Positions 10,458 through 22,177 of a stretch of 64,000 bases of DNA are shown here, in pieces. A program made the translations under genes and the position numbers. Where the stretch lies: assembly GCA_018296165.2 (NCBI GenBank), contig JACKQL020000009.1, positions 1,302,001 to 1,366,000 on the forward strand. The letters are read 5' to 3'. Each line of letters begins with the position of its first letter. Position 1 is the first letter of the stretch. This DNA comes from Termitomyces sp. T153. Its lineage: Eukaryota > Basidiomycota > Agaricomycetes > Agaricales > Lyophyllaceae. A model generated the notes under the pieces. The model made no database searches and had not been told where the DNA came from. It saw only the letters and a list, made by a program, of their open reading frames with translations.

Positions 10458-11107
10458 ATTCACAGTATGTCTACCTCTTAATTTCGTCTTGCTGTCTTTT
10501 CATTCCCGAGTCGTGGTAGGTACGTATGTAATTAGTCTAACTCCTCTCGATTCAACCCTATAAACGACGCACGCCCAGACACCACACAACGCACGGATAG
10601 CCAACCCGTCCCCGCTTGGGTCTTCCTCACACAAATAAATACCAACTATCTGTCAAACACAGGCCCTCGCGCGTTCGACCCGCGCAAGATGCCACTTGAG
10701 AACCAATCCCATCGTCTTTTATTACAGCTTTTAGTAACTTAAGTCCTATCTAGGTCCCTCAGATCGTTCACCACCAACGCCCCAATGGCCCACTCATCAG
10801 CTCTGTGCCGCGGTGCGCACATGCAGAGCTCAATACCAGAGGAGCCGTATTCGACTCACGGCTCATTCACAGGGCGGATATAAACATTTTTCAATATTTC
10901 GTTTCTTAGTAGAGCGATTGTAGATCTGGAGTACAGTACAAACAACCGTCTACCTAGGCCTACGTCTAGTAAGTTCCCTCAAGTGTGTTGTTGCTGGCAC
11001 TGGCACATGTTCAGGCAGGGAAAACGAGATAAGATCTGATTATCTCATCTGCGCTGATCTTGTTCCTCTGATGACATAGTTGTTTTTTTACACTCGCATT
11101 CCTACAT
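10458..11107. repeat. Tandem repeat unit 2 (~650 bp)
   Basis: Same landmarks in the same order as unit 1, about 619 bp later at the CAGGCCCTCGCG block. The second box-B-like loop here is TTCGACT within CCGTA/CACGG. Confidence 0.85.
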
Positions 11108-11645
11108 TCACAGTATGTCTACCTCTTAATTTCGTCTTGCTGTCTTTTCATTCCCGAGTCGTGGTAGGTACGTATGTAATTAGTCTAACTCCTCTCGATT
11201 CAACCCTATAAACGACGCACGCCCAGACACCACACAACGCACAGATAGCTAACCCGTCCCCGCTTGGGTCCTCCTCACACAAACAAGTACCACTATCTGT
11301 CAAACACAGGCCCTCGCGCGTTCGACCCGCGCAAGATGCTACTTGAGAACCAATCCCATCGTCTTTTATTACAGCTCTTGGTAACGTAAGTCCTATCTAG
11401 GTCCCTCAGATCGTTCACCACCAACGCCCTAATGGCCCACTCATCAGCTCTGTGCCGCGGTGCGCACATGCAGAGCTCAATACCAGAGGAGCCGTGTTCG
11501 ACTCACGCTTGTCTTCTCATGACAGGACGAAGATAAATATTTTTTCAATATTTCTGTTCTTAGTAGTACAGTACAATCAACCGTCTACCTAGGCCTACGT
11601 CTAGTAAGTTCCCTCAAGTGTGTTGTTGCTGGCACATTGTTCAGG
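11108..11645. repeat. Tandem repeat unit 3, interrupted by a LINE
   Basis: Same landmarks as unit 2, offset about 647-649 bp. The unit breaks at TTCAGGCAG, where the LINE fragment begins. Its missing end (GAACGAGATAACATCTGATT) resumes at about 12745. Confidence 0.85.
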
Positions 11646-12740
11646 CAGAGCAAACAAAGAACTGATGAAATGCCTTGTAGCCAACCTAAGGAAGAGAAAG
11701 GGTGTTATCACCTTAGAAAAGGTAAAGGGCCACTTAGGTTTTGAGGCAAATGAAGATGCACATGCCCTTGCAGATGAGGGAGCTCAAAAACCCAACCCAG
11801 AACCCATCCATTGACCTTGAAATCCCAGCTGCCTTCAAAACACAGGGGGCTAAACTTGCTGCAGTGTCACAGGCTATGATCATCAAAGGAATCATTGAGA
11901 GCCTGGAGACCCCACATAGGAGGGGAACAGAGACACCTAGATATGACAAGGTGGGCTGTGAAGGACCTGAATGGTGAGGCACCAACAGACCATAGAATTT
12001 AGCTGTCACTAAGCGATAAAGCCATAAGAAGAGAAACTCTGCACAATGCATAAAAAATTGGGAAATACTGGGAAAATATGGCTGCATATGAACACAGAGT
12101 CCATGTGGATCAACAGAAACACTTGAACACATTTTCACAGAGTGTGAGGTTTCAAAACAAAGAGAAGTGTGAGACATGACTGAGAAATTACTCACACTAA
12201 GGAGGATACCATTCACAAAGCCCACCATGGGAGTACAATTAGGTTGTGTAATGATCTCAAGAGCAACCAAGAATGGCAGAAAATCAGCAGGAGCAAAATA
12301 CTTCTCAACTGTTGTGGTCTCAGAAGCCAAACACCTGATATGGAAGATACAATGTGAGTGGTGGATTGCAAAGGATGCTGACCCCATGAGGCTCCCAAGC
12401 AGAGAAGAAGTGCTAAATAGATTTAATGCTGCAATTACAAAAAGACTGAAGATAGACTGCTTGACAACAGACAAGGAAAATCTGGGCAATAAAGCAATAA
12501 ATGTTGACAAAGTCCAAAACATCTGGAAATATATTTTGCCCAAAGACAGTGATCCTTTAAGGTCATGGAGGAAGGCAACAGAGGTTTTAGTGGGTATAGG
12601 TTGAAAGACAGTGTGTGTAAGGACATTTCCTTCAGAGTGGTTCCAGACATAGATTTATATGACAAACTGTATGCCCTGGGTCTTAGAGGTTGACTTTGTG
12701 AACTGTTTATTACCCATAGAGGTACCACAAAAAAAAGGCA
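11646..12740 (+). mobile_element. 5'-truncated non-LTR retrotransposon (LINE), RNase H end
   Basis: The plus strand encodes, across several broken frames, the C-terminal part of a fungal LINE ORF2. The RNase H motif VKGHLGFEANEDAHALADEG (canonical VKGHxGxxxNExAD) is followed by a broken zinc-ribbon segment (KIGKYWENM, EHRVHVD, TECE), then one open frame at 12176-12604 with ISRATKNGRK, SEAKHLIWKIQCEWWI, RFNAAITKRLKIDCL and a terminal TEVLVGIG. The element ends in an A-run at 12730-12736. The short sequence GGCAG occurs before the insert (about 11644) and after the A-run, consistent with a brief target duplication. Reverse transcriptase and endonuclease are absent, so this is a dead 5'-truncated copy. 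It disrupts repeat unit 3. Confidence 0.8.
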
Positions 12741-13371
12741 GGGAGAACGAGATAACATCTGATTATCCTCATCTGCGCTCTTGTTCTCTAGCCAATCCAT
12801 TTGTCTCGCAGGTCTTTCAGTAACATTCCTTGGCTGCTAGTGCCTCTAGTTCATGGGTAGCTTCTCCCAGGCCTTTGATTCTGGGGTATCAAAATATTAT
12901 TAACCTCTGTTCTCTCTCTGCTGATTCTCACTGTCGTACTAGTTACTTGAGACGGTGACATTCGCTCTCAAGGAGAGTTGCACACTTACGTCTGGATAAT
13001 ATACATCTTCCTAGCGATAGAGCAGCCTAGTCACTAAGTTTCTTCTGGAATTTCAATTCTGTCACCTTATTCTCGGCAGTGAACATCGTTACGATGACGT
13101 GTTGATATCCTGTATAAGCTACGATACAAGCACCACAATCGAGGTTCTGCACCTATGTATGCCACGATTCATCGTGGGCAATTCAGTCATAAATCATGAC
13201 ACAAGGTGGCGGAACTACAAATGTCCGAGCACAAGTGCTACATAATTGATTCTAGCATTGTCAGTCAGTTTCACTAGTGCATGTTCTTTCACAACACCAT
13301 TTCTAGATAGTATACAACACTTAACAGTACTTTACTACACGCGACAGCTACACATCTAATCCGAGAAGTAC

Positions 13372-14024
13372 TCAAGCGGCGAAGTTCCATTCACCAAAGA
13401 TAACCCCCTGAGATTCAGGAGCAAAGAATGTAAAGAGACCAACGGAAAGATCAAGACCACCGACAGGGCAACCGGGGCACTATTCAGCGGAATCAAGATA
13501 AGTGCTCGCAGATATGGTTATTAAGTAGAATAATTGACCTTATCCACAATAGTAGCAGTAGCTGTCTTTCCTTGGTATGTCATAGTAATCTTCTTGAAGC
13601 AGTTAGGGCCCGGGAATCCTTGGCCATATTGCTATGTTAAATCAGCTAAAAATGATGCGACAGGAACTTTTGAGATGTATGAACGCACAGCGCTGTTGAG
13701 GGCGACGACCTAAGTACAATGTGTTAGGGAAGATGAGATAGTGGGATGGGAAACCCAGACGTACGAAGTCGGATGGAACGTTGACCTTTCCGCAAGCACC
13801 GCTATGATTGATGATATTAGATGATCAACACCGGTAAAGCGAGAATGATATACTTACAGGCCGACATTATAGAAAGTCCATCGCGAGTTCGAGAATCGTT
13901 TATGCAACTCCACTTCTCCGGCGCTGCGGTTTGCGAGTTGATAGCTGTCGGCGCTGCCGTTGGTAGGGTAGGCAAAAGCAGCTACGGGCAGGACAAGTGA
14001 TAACAGAGCGGTTCCGAAACGCAT
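13372..14024 (-). CDS. Secreted RlpA-like double-psi beta-barrel protein (copy A)
   Basis: Five exons splice to about 141 residues. Exon 1 starts MRFGTALLSLVLPVAAFAYP, a clear signal peptide, then a short linker ending VELHKRFSNSRWTFYNVG. Later exons give LGACGKVNVPSDF, VVALNSA, QYGQGFPGPNCFKKITMTY with TIVDK, and CPGCPVGGLDLSVGLFTFF ending FGEWNFAA. The T-F-Y-x-V-G-L-G-A-C-G start and the DKCPGCPxGGLDLS core are hallmarks of the small fungal RlpA-like/expansin-related DPBB family (secreted, wall-associated, enzymatic role unproven). The four introns are 54-59 nt with GT-AG ends. An in-frame ATG lies 8 codons earlier, but MRFG fits the family start and places the signal peptide correctly. The first of three near-identical copies in the window. 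Confidence 0.9.
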
Positions 14025-14360
14025 TGGTGGTACTTCTAGTAGACTCAAGGTGATTCTAACGAAGGTGATTCAGCGAGTGCCGCCTTTTAACCCTCCTGAC
14101 CGGGGTATGAAAGACATGAAATTCTGAAAACATATTTGGGGACGTTACCTGCTTTGACCTAGTACCCTTTGTATATAGTGCGAGAAGCAGCGCACACACA
14201 TGTTGTTGCGATAATCCCACACTAACGATATCTGAATCAGTGATACTCCGACCTAGTAGGAACCCACAGTAATGGGACTGAAGAACCAAAAGTCAAAAAT
14301 GACAGAAACAACCCGATTTGGGGCCACGAAATAGCCGTGGCACGATAAGTGATGTGTGGC

Positions 14361-14690
14361 TACGGTCCCGCGCTGCATCTAATACCTAACGGGAATTGTG
14401 ATATGTCATAGGAATGGATTAGCGTCATACGGCATCTGTGAATTTGAAACAGCGTTTCTGTTCCTTGAACTCGAATTCAAATAAGGTTCTGATCAGGAAG
14501 TAACCGCAAACAAAGAATACTAGTGCTGCGGTCCCGCGTTGCATCTAATACTAACGGGAGTTGTGATATATCATAGGAATGGATTAGTGTAGTACGGTAT
14601 ATGTGAATGTGAAACAGCGTTTTTGTTCCTTGAACTCAAATTCAAATAAGGTTCTGATCAGGAAGTAGCGCACACAAAGAATACTAACAC
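14361..14690. repeat. 166-bp tandem duplication in copy A
   Basis: CGGTCCCGCG.TGCATCTAATA begins at about 14363 and again at about 14529. Both copies continue through TGATAT.TCATAGGAATGG, GAAACAGCGTTT.TGTTCC and AAATAAGGTTCTGATCAGG. Confidence 0.9.
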
Positions 14691-15062
14691 TTTTGCGTTT
14701 AATCGGGACCGGTGGTGCTCCTCATCTCCATTGAGAACTCTCGACTTCCGGGCTTCGAGTTGCAGACCTCCAGTCATCGCGTATATAGCTCAATGTAGAC
14801 ACATCGCTTACATTTTCAGGGTGGAGTTCAAGTGCGTGCTACTGGTGTTTTGTTAATCAGGAAGCGACGGGGATTCGGAAGAGATTGTACGCCAATTTGG
14901 CTGGAATGTGTTTCCACCAAATTTATCGATAGCCCACAGTCACTCCGGATCATGTGCTATGGACCATATCAGGGCCTCAGAAGAATGACAATAGCTTAAC
15001 CCGTCGTCGCTATCATGGAGATAAGGAAAGAAGATCAAATAATCTACCCATTTCAGAACAGT

Positions 15063-15560
15063 CTAGATGCCCTTAGCGAGAAATAAGTGAACTATAGCGT
15101 CCGCCACTGTTCCAAATATTCCTGGTGCCGGAAAAGTACTGAAATTCAGTTGATGGTCAACTACAACTACAACCTTCCCGTCACTACGGACGGCAGTGAC
15201 AATACGTTCCGCAAGAGTGAGGATAGAATGCTGCTTCTATGTCAAAGATGGTAACTGGTGTCCCGGGAGGAACATCAGCGACCAACGTCCAAAGTGTCGA
15301 GAAAGTGCCCCAGTCACACTGAAAACGCCTTGCGTTGATTGTGTGGAGTACATTCGATGACATTGAGAGGAGCGGTCCGGTAGTGCCTAAACAAAAGGCT
15401 TGCTTCAGGGGTGAATCCCTCCCTGACCGAGAGCACGCTCCTTAGCATACTTTTCCAAAGCAGAAGCAGATGCTTGGGGAATGATGTATAGACGGAGAAG
15501 ATGTACAATCTTAAGTGAAATATTTGAGACCTGAATGTGACGTCAAGAATACAGCATAGT
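15063..15560 (-). pseudogene. Reverse-transcriptase fragment (copy A)
   Basis: Minus-strand pieces match a retroelement reverse transcriptase. A proximal piece reads EGFTPEASLLF with FRTAPLNVIE-like sequence. A distal piece reads VRSDGKVVVVVDHQLNFSTF, then PAPGIFGTVADAIVHLFLA and a stop at 15063. PGIFGxVADAI is typical of the polymerase family found in mushroom retroelements, often described near DIRS-type elements. The equivalent catalytic segment is frameshifted here (LNVEAAF in copy B). No integrase, recombinase or LTR is present. It is a relic shared by copies A and B and therefore older than the segmental duplication. Confidence 0.55.
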
Positions 15561-15809
15561 GGAAAATCGACCTAATGAAAATCCAAAGTACTGAATACAC
15601 TAAGCATGAAAACACGACGTTCAACCTTGAGAGAGGGTGGTATCAGGCAGAAGGTGTAGAGGTGACACACAGGGGGCTGCAGAGGAAACTGTACCGGAGG
15701 GTAAAAATGGGGTCGAAGAGGAATTCATACATGGAGGTAACACATGGAGGATTGAAGAGGAAACTGTGCAAGGAGACTCAGGTGTGTAGGGAAGTGAATG
15801 AATGGACAA

Positions 15810-17216
15810 TCAGCCCTTCAATGATAGTGGTGGAACGAACGAAGGATCGCTATATCCATATGAAGGATAATCATCTTTTCGGTTTTTGCTCCATTCACAT
15901 AATCTGCTTCTCCACTTTTTGTCCATGGCATCTCCATAACATTTGAACTCACAGATGACGAGGGATAGATAGAAGAGACCTAACACAAGGGTACAAGTGA
16001 TGGCGATGCGAGGCCCAAGTGCAGTCAGCGGTTGAATTTGAGGTACAACATCTTCGGTTGTTCCAGTACGCCAGACAAAGGTCATTACACTGATTAGATA
16101 GAATATAAAAGACCTGTGAAGCGTAATTTGAGTTCTAGCACCAAGCGAATTAATGATCATATTACCACGAGAACCATATGCCAGGCAACGCAAGCAGTAC
16201 CCAGATGTTCCACAAGATGCAGTTTGTTGTTTTCTGTGCTTGCTAAAAACATGAAAACTTGAGTTAGTAACAAGTCTCGCTGGATTTAAATTTTCTCACC
16301 TCTGCCCATTCCACCACTTTACGAGTCCTTCTCATTGTATTGAACCTCATGATATAAATAGAGCCATACAGAAGGCTCATAAGGGAGCATACAAGAGCCA
16401 GGAGGGCAGAGTATCGAGTGTAAGGGTCGGTTGCAGCACCATCGATTTGGAGTGTCGTAAGGATTGCACTATCAACAATCAAGGTGAGCTACTGACAAAG
16501 TTGGAAAATTGCGCTCACGCTGATAGCAATACTGAAATGATATTTAGGGTCTCCCACTCCCTGATCAGAGAATCAACAAGATATTCCCACGACTTGATGA
16601 GATCATCAATGACTTTGGAATTGGTAGCCCCAACAGGAGCTGGTTCGGATGGGTGGGGTATGTTTCTCAAACCACTAGCAATTCTCCTCTGGATGTCCGG
16701 TTTACTTCGTTGGACTCCTCTCAAGATTTCATCAACACGCGAGACATAAAGCGTCGGCAGGTAGAGTAGACAAGGCAAGTAGATCTTTTCTAGAATGCGA
16801 GTGAAACAAGACCTTGATCTGGCAGTATTGGTGTCGGGGTCGGATGGACCTCTTGCAACAGGCATAGACTGGTCACAGAATGGGGCTGGCATAGTTTGGG
16901 AGTAAGACAAGGTCTCGTAATGTGCGCTTTGCCAGCCGGCATCAGCAGCCCAGGTCGAAGCTGATTGTGAGCCATATTTTTTCCAGGATGGGGCGGTAGC
17001 AGGATGTACCCAGCCAGAGCTGCATAAAAATCAGTGTGAGCGATGTGGTGAAGACAGCGATCATGCGTACTTGGCTTGTGCTACGCGGGATAATAACTTG
17101 TACCCTTCTGGTTGTTCCAAATGTGCGGCGGGAGGTGGAGGTATGAAGCTTGGTGCGACTCTCCGGCGAAAACTACGGTCACCGAGTAGAAGCATGTCAT
17201 TATACTCATAATTCAT
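15810..17216 (-). CDS. Multi-pass membrane protein of a mushroom-specific family (copy A, intact)
   Basis: Five exons join without a lesion to about 390 residues. Exon 1 starts MNYEYNDMLLLGDRSFRRRV. Exon 2 holds SQSASTWAADAGWQ, the conserved amphipathic block YVSRVDEILRGVQRSKPDIQ and SLIREWETLNIISVLLSA. Exon 3 gives a hydrophobic pair (AILTTLQIDGAATDPYTRYS, then ALLALVCSLMSLLYGSIYIM). Exon 4 gives QAQKTTNCILWNIWVLLALP. Exon 5 has FYLISVMTFVWRTG, ALGPRIAITCTLVLGLFYLS and a short charged tail ending PPLSLKG. I count about five transmembrane helices. I recall this arrangement (REWETLNxIS followed by helices and a W-x-L-A-L-P motif) from many uncharacterised Agaricomycete proteins, with no known function. 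It is transcribed in the same direction as the RlpA-like gene. Confidence 0.8.
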
Positions 17217-17545
17217 TTTGAGCGTGTTAATCATGGAGAGTGACTGAAAGGTCGATACAGCTGTACACCAAGACTCAACGATCAGCTTTCAGCTAGCGTT
17301 TGACTGAAAGAAACGTGAGAAGAAAAGAATGGAGGCATGGAACCCGGGCCACAGTTATATATCTATTCAGTTCTTCAGTTGTGCCGCGCGCCTTAAATTT
17401 CATTCACCACCACACGAAAAGTAGTAGATGGCTACTCTCATTCACCCCTTTTGATCAATCTCTCATCACAAGTGTGTTAATTTTACTTTCACTGCCATAC
17501 GCAAAAAGTAGTGTGCTCACAGACGGGCCGCGTGAGAAGAGGGTT

Positions 17546-19740
17546 TGTCAGCTGGAATCAAGATACTCCATTTTTTCTTTGATATTTTGATGGGTGACCC
17601 TCACAAGATATCACCCCCGGATCGTGGCAAGGATTGCAAAAAAAGTTCCTCTGACAGGCTGCGGTCAGTAGCAAGTTGGTGGACTATTGTCTAATATTGT
17701 AACAAAATCACAGAGATCATGTTCAGTACATGCACTTCAGAACATTATGCCTTCACCAGTGGCAGCAAAGAAGCCTTTCCATATGCAGAAAGTTTCCACT
17801 ACGGGCGATTTCGGCGAGCGAGAGGTGGTGACAATTGAAGTTGCCTAGCCTCAGCCATGTGGTTGCTGCATGAGGGGCATATTGACTGGAAGGATCAAGT
17901 ACGGAACTTGTCAAGGGCTTCGAGGCTATCATTGTTGCAATTGTTGTAGATATTGAAGAGGGCGAGCAAGACATTCTTACTCTTGAAGCAGATGGCTGTG
18001 ACATTTCGAGGTCTACGAAGTAGCTGAGGCTTTACTCCCTCCTAACTGCCAAATTTTGTCCTTGATTTTTACTTCCACGTGATAATGTTAGGCACGTGAT
18101 CTGGTCTAATTGAAATTGAACGTTCAATTGGAGCGCTTACTAAGCGCGCGACATGATTCAATTCTGAGCATACTTAGTTTTCCTCAGTTTAACGCACCGT
18201 CTTACTCATCCTTCAAAAATAATATCTATCGCATTCTTCGTTCCGTAATGCCGTCTGCTATACAGCAAGGGGTTTGTGACAACAATACATTCGAGGGCAG
18301 ACTGAGCGACGAAATTCAGAATGGATCTGGTAGGCATTGGATGTGAGAAATGCTGTAGTGGTTGGCTTAGATTGCTTACCAACATCTATTTGTTTATTGT
18401 TATTGAATTCTGTCTAATACATCTGCTACAATAGGTGCTAACTAACTTTGATCAGTGATTGGTGTTTCCTATATATATAATGAGTTGTGTATTTTCAGGT
18501 TCTTTCAATGTCATCTTGACCCCTTGTAGCAATCATTATGATGCTGTTACCTCACCTGCAGATAGGAAATCCTGGATTTAGCTTGCATTCTTGGTACTCC
18601 AATGTTGTTGCAAGAACAATTGATATTAGTAAATATTTCAAAAATATGCCTGTCAAAGTATTGTATAGCCTAAATCATGTTACTTCAACGCTTATCATTT
18701 GTTTAGCATGTGGCATGCACCTTCATGGTTTGTAAAACTAATCATTTTATGGCTAACCACAACAATGTGTTTGCTATTTTTAGAGATACTCTTTGCAGAG
18801 TGCCTGTCACTTGCATGACTAAGGACAGAGCTCTCGAGGCATTTTAAGTAGTTCTTGCCTATTGTGTATTGGGCATCCAGACTCTTGTGGATAGTGCTGA
18901 CCCTTGTCAGCCATCCACTGCTGGTCAAGTATTGGAAAACAGTCAAAGTGTACTTGTCAAGACCTTTGCTCTATCTCTTGTTCTTACTCTTTTTCTATCA
19001 CCAGTCAATCCATTAAACTCACTTTCCACTCTACTCAGCAAATTTCGGAAAAATCTATTATGAGCTCCCTACACAAATTCAATTGAACAATCATACGGTG
19101 ATTGACGAGGAGCTTGAGGATCTGAAGGACGCCCTCTCACCGATATAACGACCAGCTACAGCTGAAGTGGGGTTGGTGGATCCTCAAGATCCTACCGCTC
19201 CATTTGCAATATCAGAGAGGTCATAATATTAAATGGGTGAGCAAGTTCACGTATGTGCTCTCCCTTTTTCTTATTTCGTGTTCTGACCATGGCGTGACCC
19301 TAGACCGAATAGGGCTGACCCTTGGATCATACCAAAACAATGCGATAACGGTGTGAAAGTCCATCGTTCTGTACAGCTGCGCATGCAGGCCCGGCCTGCG
19401 CCAGGCCACAACAGTCAATATAAATCCAGGGCAAAGTTTATTGTTGAGCCGACATGGATCGACTAGTCCTTCTCATTTTTCTCAGACAATTAATACATGT
19501 TATTCAAGTACCGTACAATTAAATGTAAGGTGAAGGTAACAACAAAAGGTCATATTTTCTAAGCGATAATCAATTATAAATGGTAAGTAACTTGCTCCAG
19601 AACTCGAATCACTTTCAAGAGGTGTCTATAGCTGCTTCCAGACGAGCACATGCTTGCGAAATTCGCAGGGATACAGTTACAATCTATTGACTTCGTCAGA
19701 TATGCATGAAGTTAGGCAGTTAAATAACAAATCATATATG
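17546..19740. other. No supportable gene
   Basis: AT-rich DNA with only short open frames. A minus frame at 17753-18004 (MSQPSASRVRMSCSPSSIST) and plus frames near 18540-19060 have no recognisable motif or splice partners. The stretch separates segment copy A from the decayed conserved genes. Confidence 0.5.
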
Positions 19741-19745
19741 TTGTT

Positions 19746-20475
19746 TCAATGGAATGGTTCAAAATGATGTCCGGGTATGTCGAGAATATCCATGTAGCCC
19801 CTCGATAGCGTCTGCCACCCTGAAATCGCTGCCTCGGGCCATGTACAATCTGATAACCAAGCGGGTACCTGGATGTGAGTCGGCTTGGACCCTTCTTTTG
19901 AACGAAGCATGATTAGGTGCGGAGAATCGCGCAGAAATGGCTCAGGCTTGTAATTGCCAAGTAGTCGCAAATTCATTGAGAATTGTGCCTTCACTAGCCT
20001 TCTGATCTCAGAGCTGACTCTGAAGATGTAGCACGGTGTTGATTATAGAATCGGATAGGGGAACATGTCTGACAGGATTAGCTGCATCGATCAAGAGAAT
20101 ACCTTGCGTTGTTCTACCGAGAAGTTCAAGGTGTCGAGCGACTTCATATGCGGCCACCCCGCCAAATGACCATCCTGTCAGGAGGACAATGAAATTTCTA
20201 TATTTGAATCAACACGTCGGATGCTTACCTCCAACTATTATGGGGCCTGTGATAAGATTAGCAATCAACTTTGCATAGGTTCTCGCCATCTGAGAAATCC
20301 TATTCCAGGGCTGACTGGTAGAGAAATTGGGGTTGTGTATTGCCCCGATTAGTCGATCCAGCGGAGAAAGGCGTTTGTAGTAGTTTACAAGGCCACTGCC
20401 ATCATGGATAAAGAACAAAGCAAGCCGATTACTGTTCGATGATTGTACAGAGATAGGGTTGACTTCCAGCTGCAA
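19746..20475 (-). pseudogene. Thioesterase domain of a polyketide-synthase-type enzyme, broken
   Basis: Exon-like minus-strand pieces encode an alpha/beta-hydrolase thioesterase as found at the C-terminus of fungal PKS or NRPS-like enzymes. The first piece reads LALFFIHDGSGLVNYYKRLS and TGPIIVGG. After a GT-AG intron comes WSFGGVAAYEVARHLELLG (nucleophile Ser in GWSFG) and GILLIDAANPVRHVPLSDS (acid Asp). The last piece reads FSMNLRLLGNYKPEPFLRDS and DILDIPGHHFEPFH (catalytic His). Between the second and third pieces the frame breaks (QSQL then TGA, resuming one frame over at SEIRRLVKAQ). No convincing carrier-protein, ketosynthase or acyltransferase sequence is visible upstream to 22170. It is therefore an isolated, frameshifted relic of a larger synthase. 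Confidence 0.7.
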
Positions 20476-22177
20476 AGTTTAAAACATCATGTCTGTGTTC
20501 GTCGGTATGGTAAGGTTAAGCTTCTCATGTACAATCTCTAGATGCTGGACCTTGAGCTAAATTGTAGTTCAGATGTCTATAGACGGAGTGTAAATGTTGC
20601 ATTTAGCACTGTTCCTTGACAAACATGGAATTTCGATATCTCTGCTATCAAACGTTTAGAAAATGTCCTGAATGGTCCGTGGGACCAGGAGAGTTTTTGC
20701 ATCTGAAAACAACGAACGTTGAGGGATTCCACGAGCGTCAAATCGATGTCGAGGTTATGTCAGATACGTCCCTGTTGTCCTTGGAAAAAGCTCTAATGAT
20801 CCCCTCCGCACGGACTCCGCACAATTAGCTCTGCGTATAGTACGGGTCCGCTCCTCACCCACCTCATGATACGTAACAGTTTGTGTTCAGTCCATACAAT
20901 CAGTACCTTTCACTCTTGGCAAAGAAATAGTGGATAAGAAAATTGTATCTCCCGCATGAGGCCCTCACTGGCAGCTCCTTTTATTGGGGACTGATCTCCC
21001 GCAGTATTTGCGGACTCACTCAAACATGTAGACGCCCATATCAGGCTGAATTTTGTTCTCAACTTGTTTGAAGGTCTTAACGATTACAAGGCAAAATGTG
21101 GCTGAGATATTTTATCCTTGAGTGCATATCTGCTGCTATGATGAGAGTGCTGGCTGAGCAATACGCATGGGTCACAATCGCGGAGGAAAGTTCCCTGAGT
21201 CAAAAGGAAAAAATGATGAGATCATTTCAGTCCAATTTACGATTCATACTTGTGAGTTGGAAGACATTCGAGGCTAGTAGCCACCTATGCTGCCAAGGGT
21301 GATCCGATGCACAAATCATCCCTGCCAATGAAGTAACGCTCGAGAGATCAGATACACCTAGCACCCCAAACAACCGAGCTTCTAGTTAAGTTGAGCCATT
21401 GAATCCGATTTTCGACAGCTGAAGCGGGAAATTGTTAACATCATCAGTGCAGAAGAGAAAATAATGCAATTGGAGAGTAATCTAGTAAGACAGAAGTTCA
21501 AGCATCGCAACACATGAGAACATTGGCTGCCTGGAACAGGGACGATGTACCTCGAGATAAGAGGTATACTGTTCATTCCTCATGTACCTAGTGTTCATTC
21601 ATCTCACCAGTCTGAATCACGTCAACCTGTAGTATAAACGCCAAAGTATATAAATGTGTGGCATTGCATTTAGAGTGTGTCCTATGAAGACCTTCGTGAC
21701 CAACAGGAGCGAAGCCGCTACGAGCTGTCACTCACCTCTCAGATAATCAACATTCCTAAATCATTTGTAGGAGGAAACTACGACGTGGATGTTGACGATG
21801 ACGTCAGTTCCGATGTCCACTTATTCAGTAAGGCTGCCTTTATGGTCTGACTGAAAGCCGACAGGTTGACAATGGCACATCAGAAAGAGTGGTAGTTACA
21901 CATGCGGAGCGTTGAGCTTAGATGACGCTTTGCAAACAAGTATGGGCTGAGGAAGTTACTACTGTCGAAAAAACGTGTCTTCCATCAGGAATTTCCTTGA
22001 TGGCTGCTCAAGGTATCCACACACCTAAATGATATCCACAGTAGAACAATTACAGAGCGTGACACCGCATCACTAATTCTTCGTTTGCTTCATACAAGAC
22101 CAAGGAAGGTATCATCAGCTCCCAAGTTATGTATGTTAATGCATTCACACAGGTTTGAAGAATTAAGTCCCGAAGAA
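20476..22177. other. No supportable gene
   Basis: Both strands show only short open frames. If the thioesterase once belonged to a synthase, the carrier domain should lie here, but no GxDSL motif was found. Nothing else recognised. Confidence 0.45.

Larger units (their letters stand above)
12741..17545. repeat. Segmental repeat copy A (RlpA-like + membrane-protein cassette)
   Basis: Colinear with copies at 39131-43930 and 46710-50840. Shared order: GATCTGATTATCTCATCTGC hairpin, CTCGCAGGTCTT..AACATTCCTTGGCTG, AAGGAGAGTTGC, the RlpA-like gene, a spacer with a 166-bp tandem repeat and a reverse-transcriptase fragment, the multi-pass membrane-protein gene, then the TATATAT..TTCAGTTCTTCAGT promoter region. 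Copy A has both genes intact and is the most complete. Confidence 0.9.

Noticed and set aside
11734..12543. 269-codon minus-strand open frame
   Set aside because: It is antisense to the LINE RNase H region, whose plus-strand motifs (VKGHLG..NE.A; TEVLVGIG) are clear.
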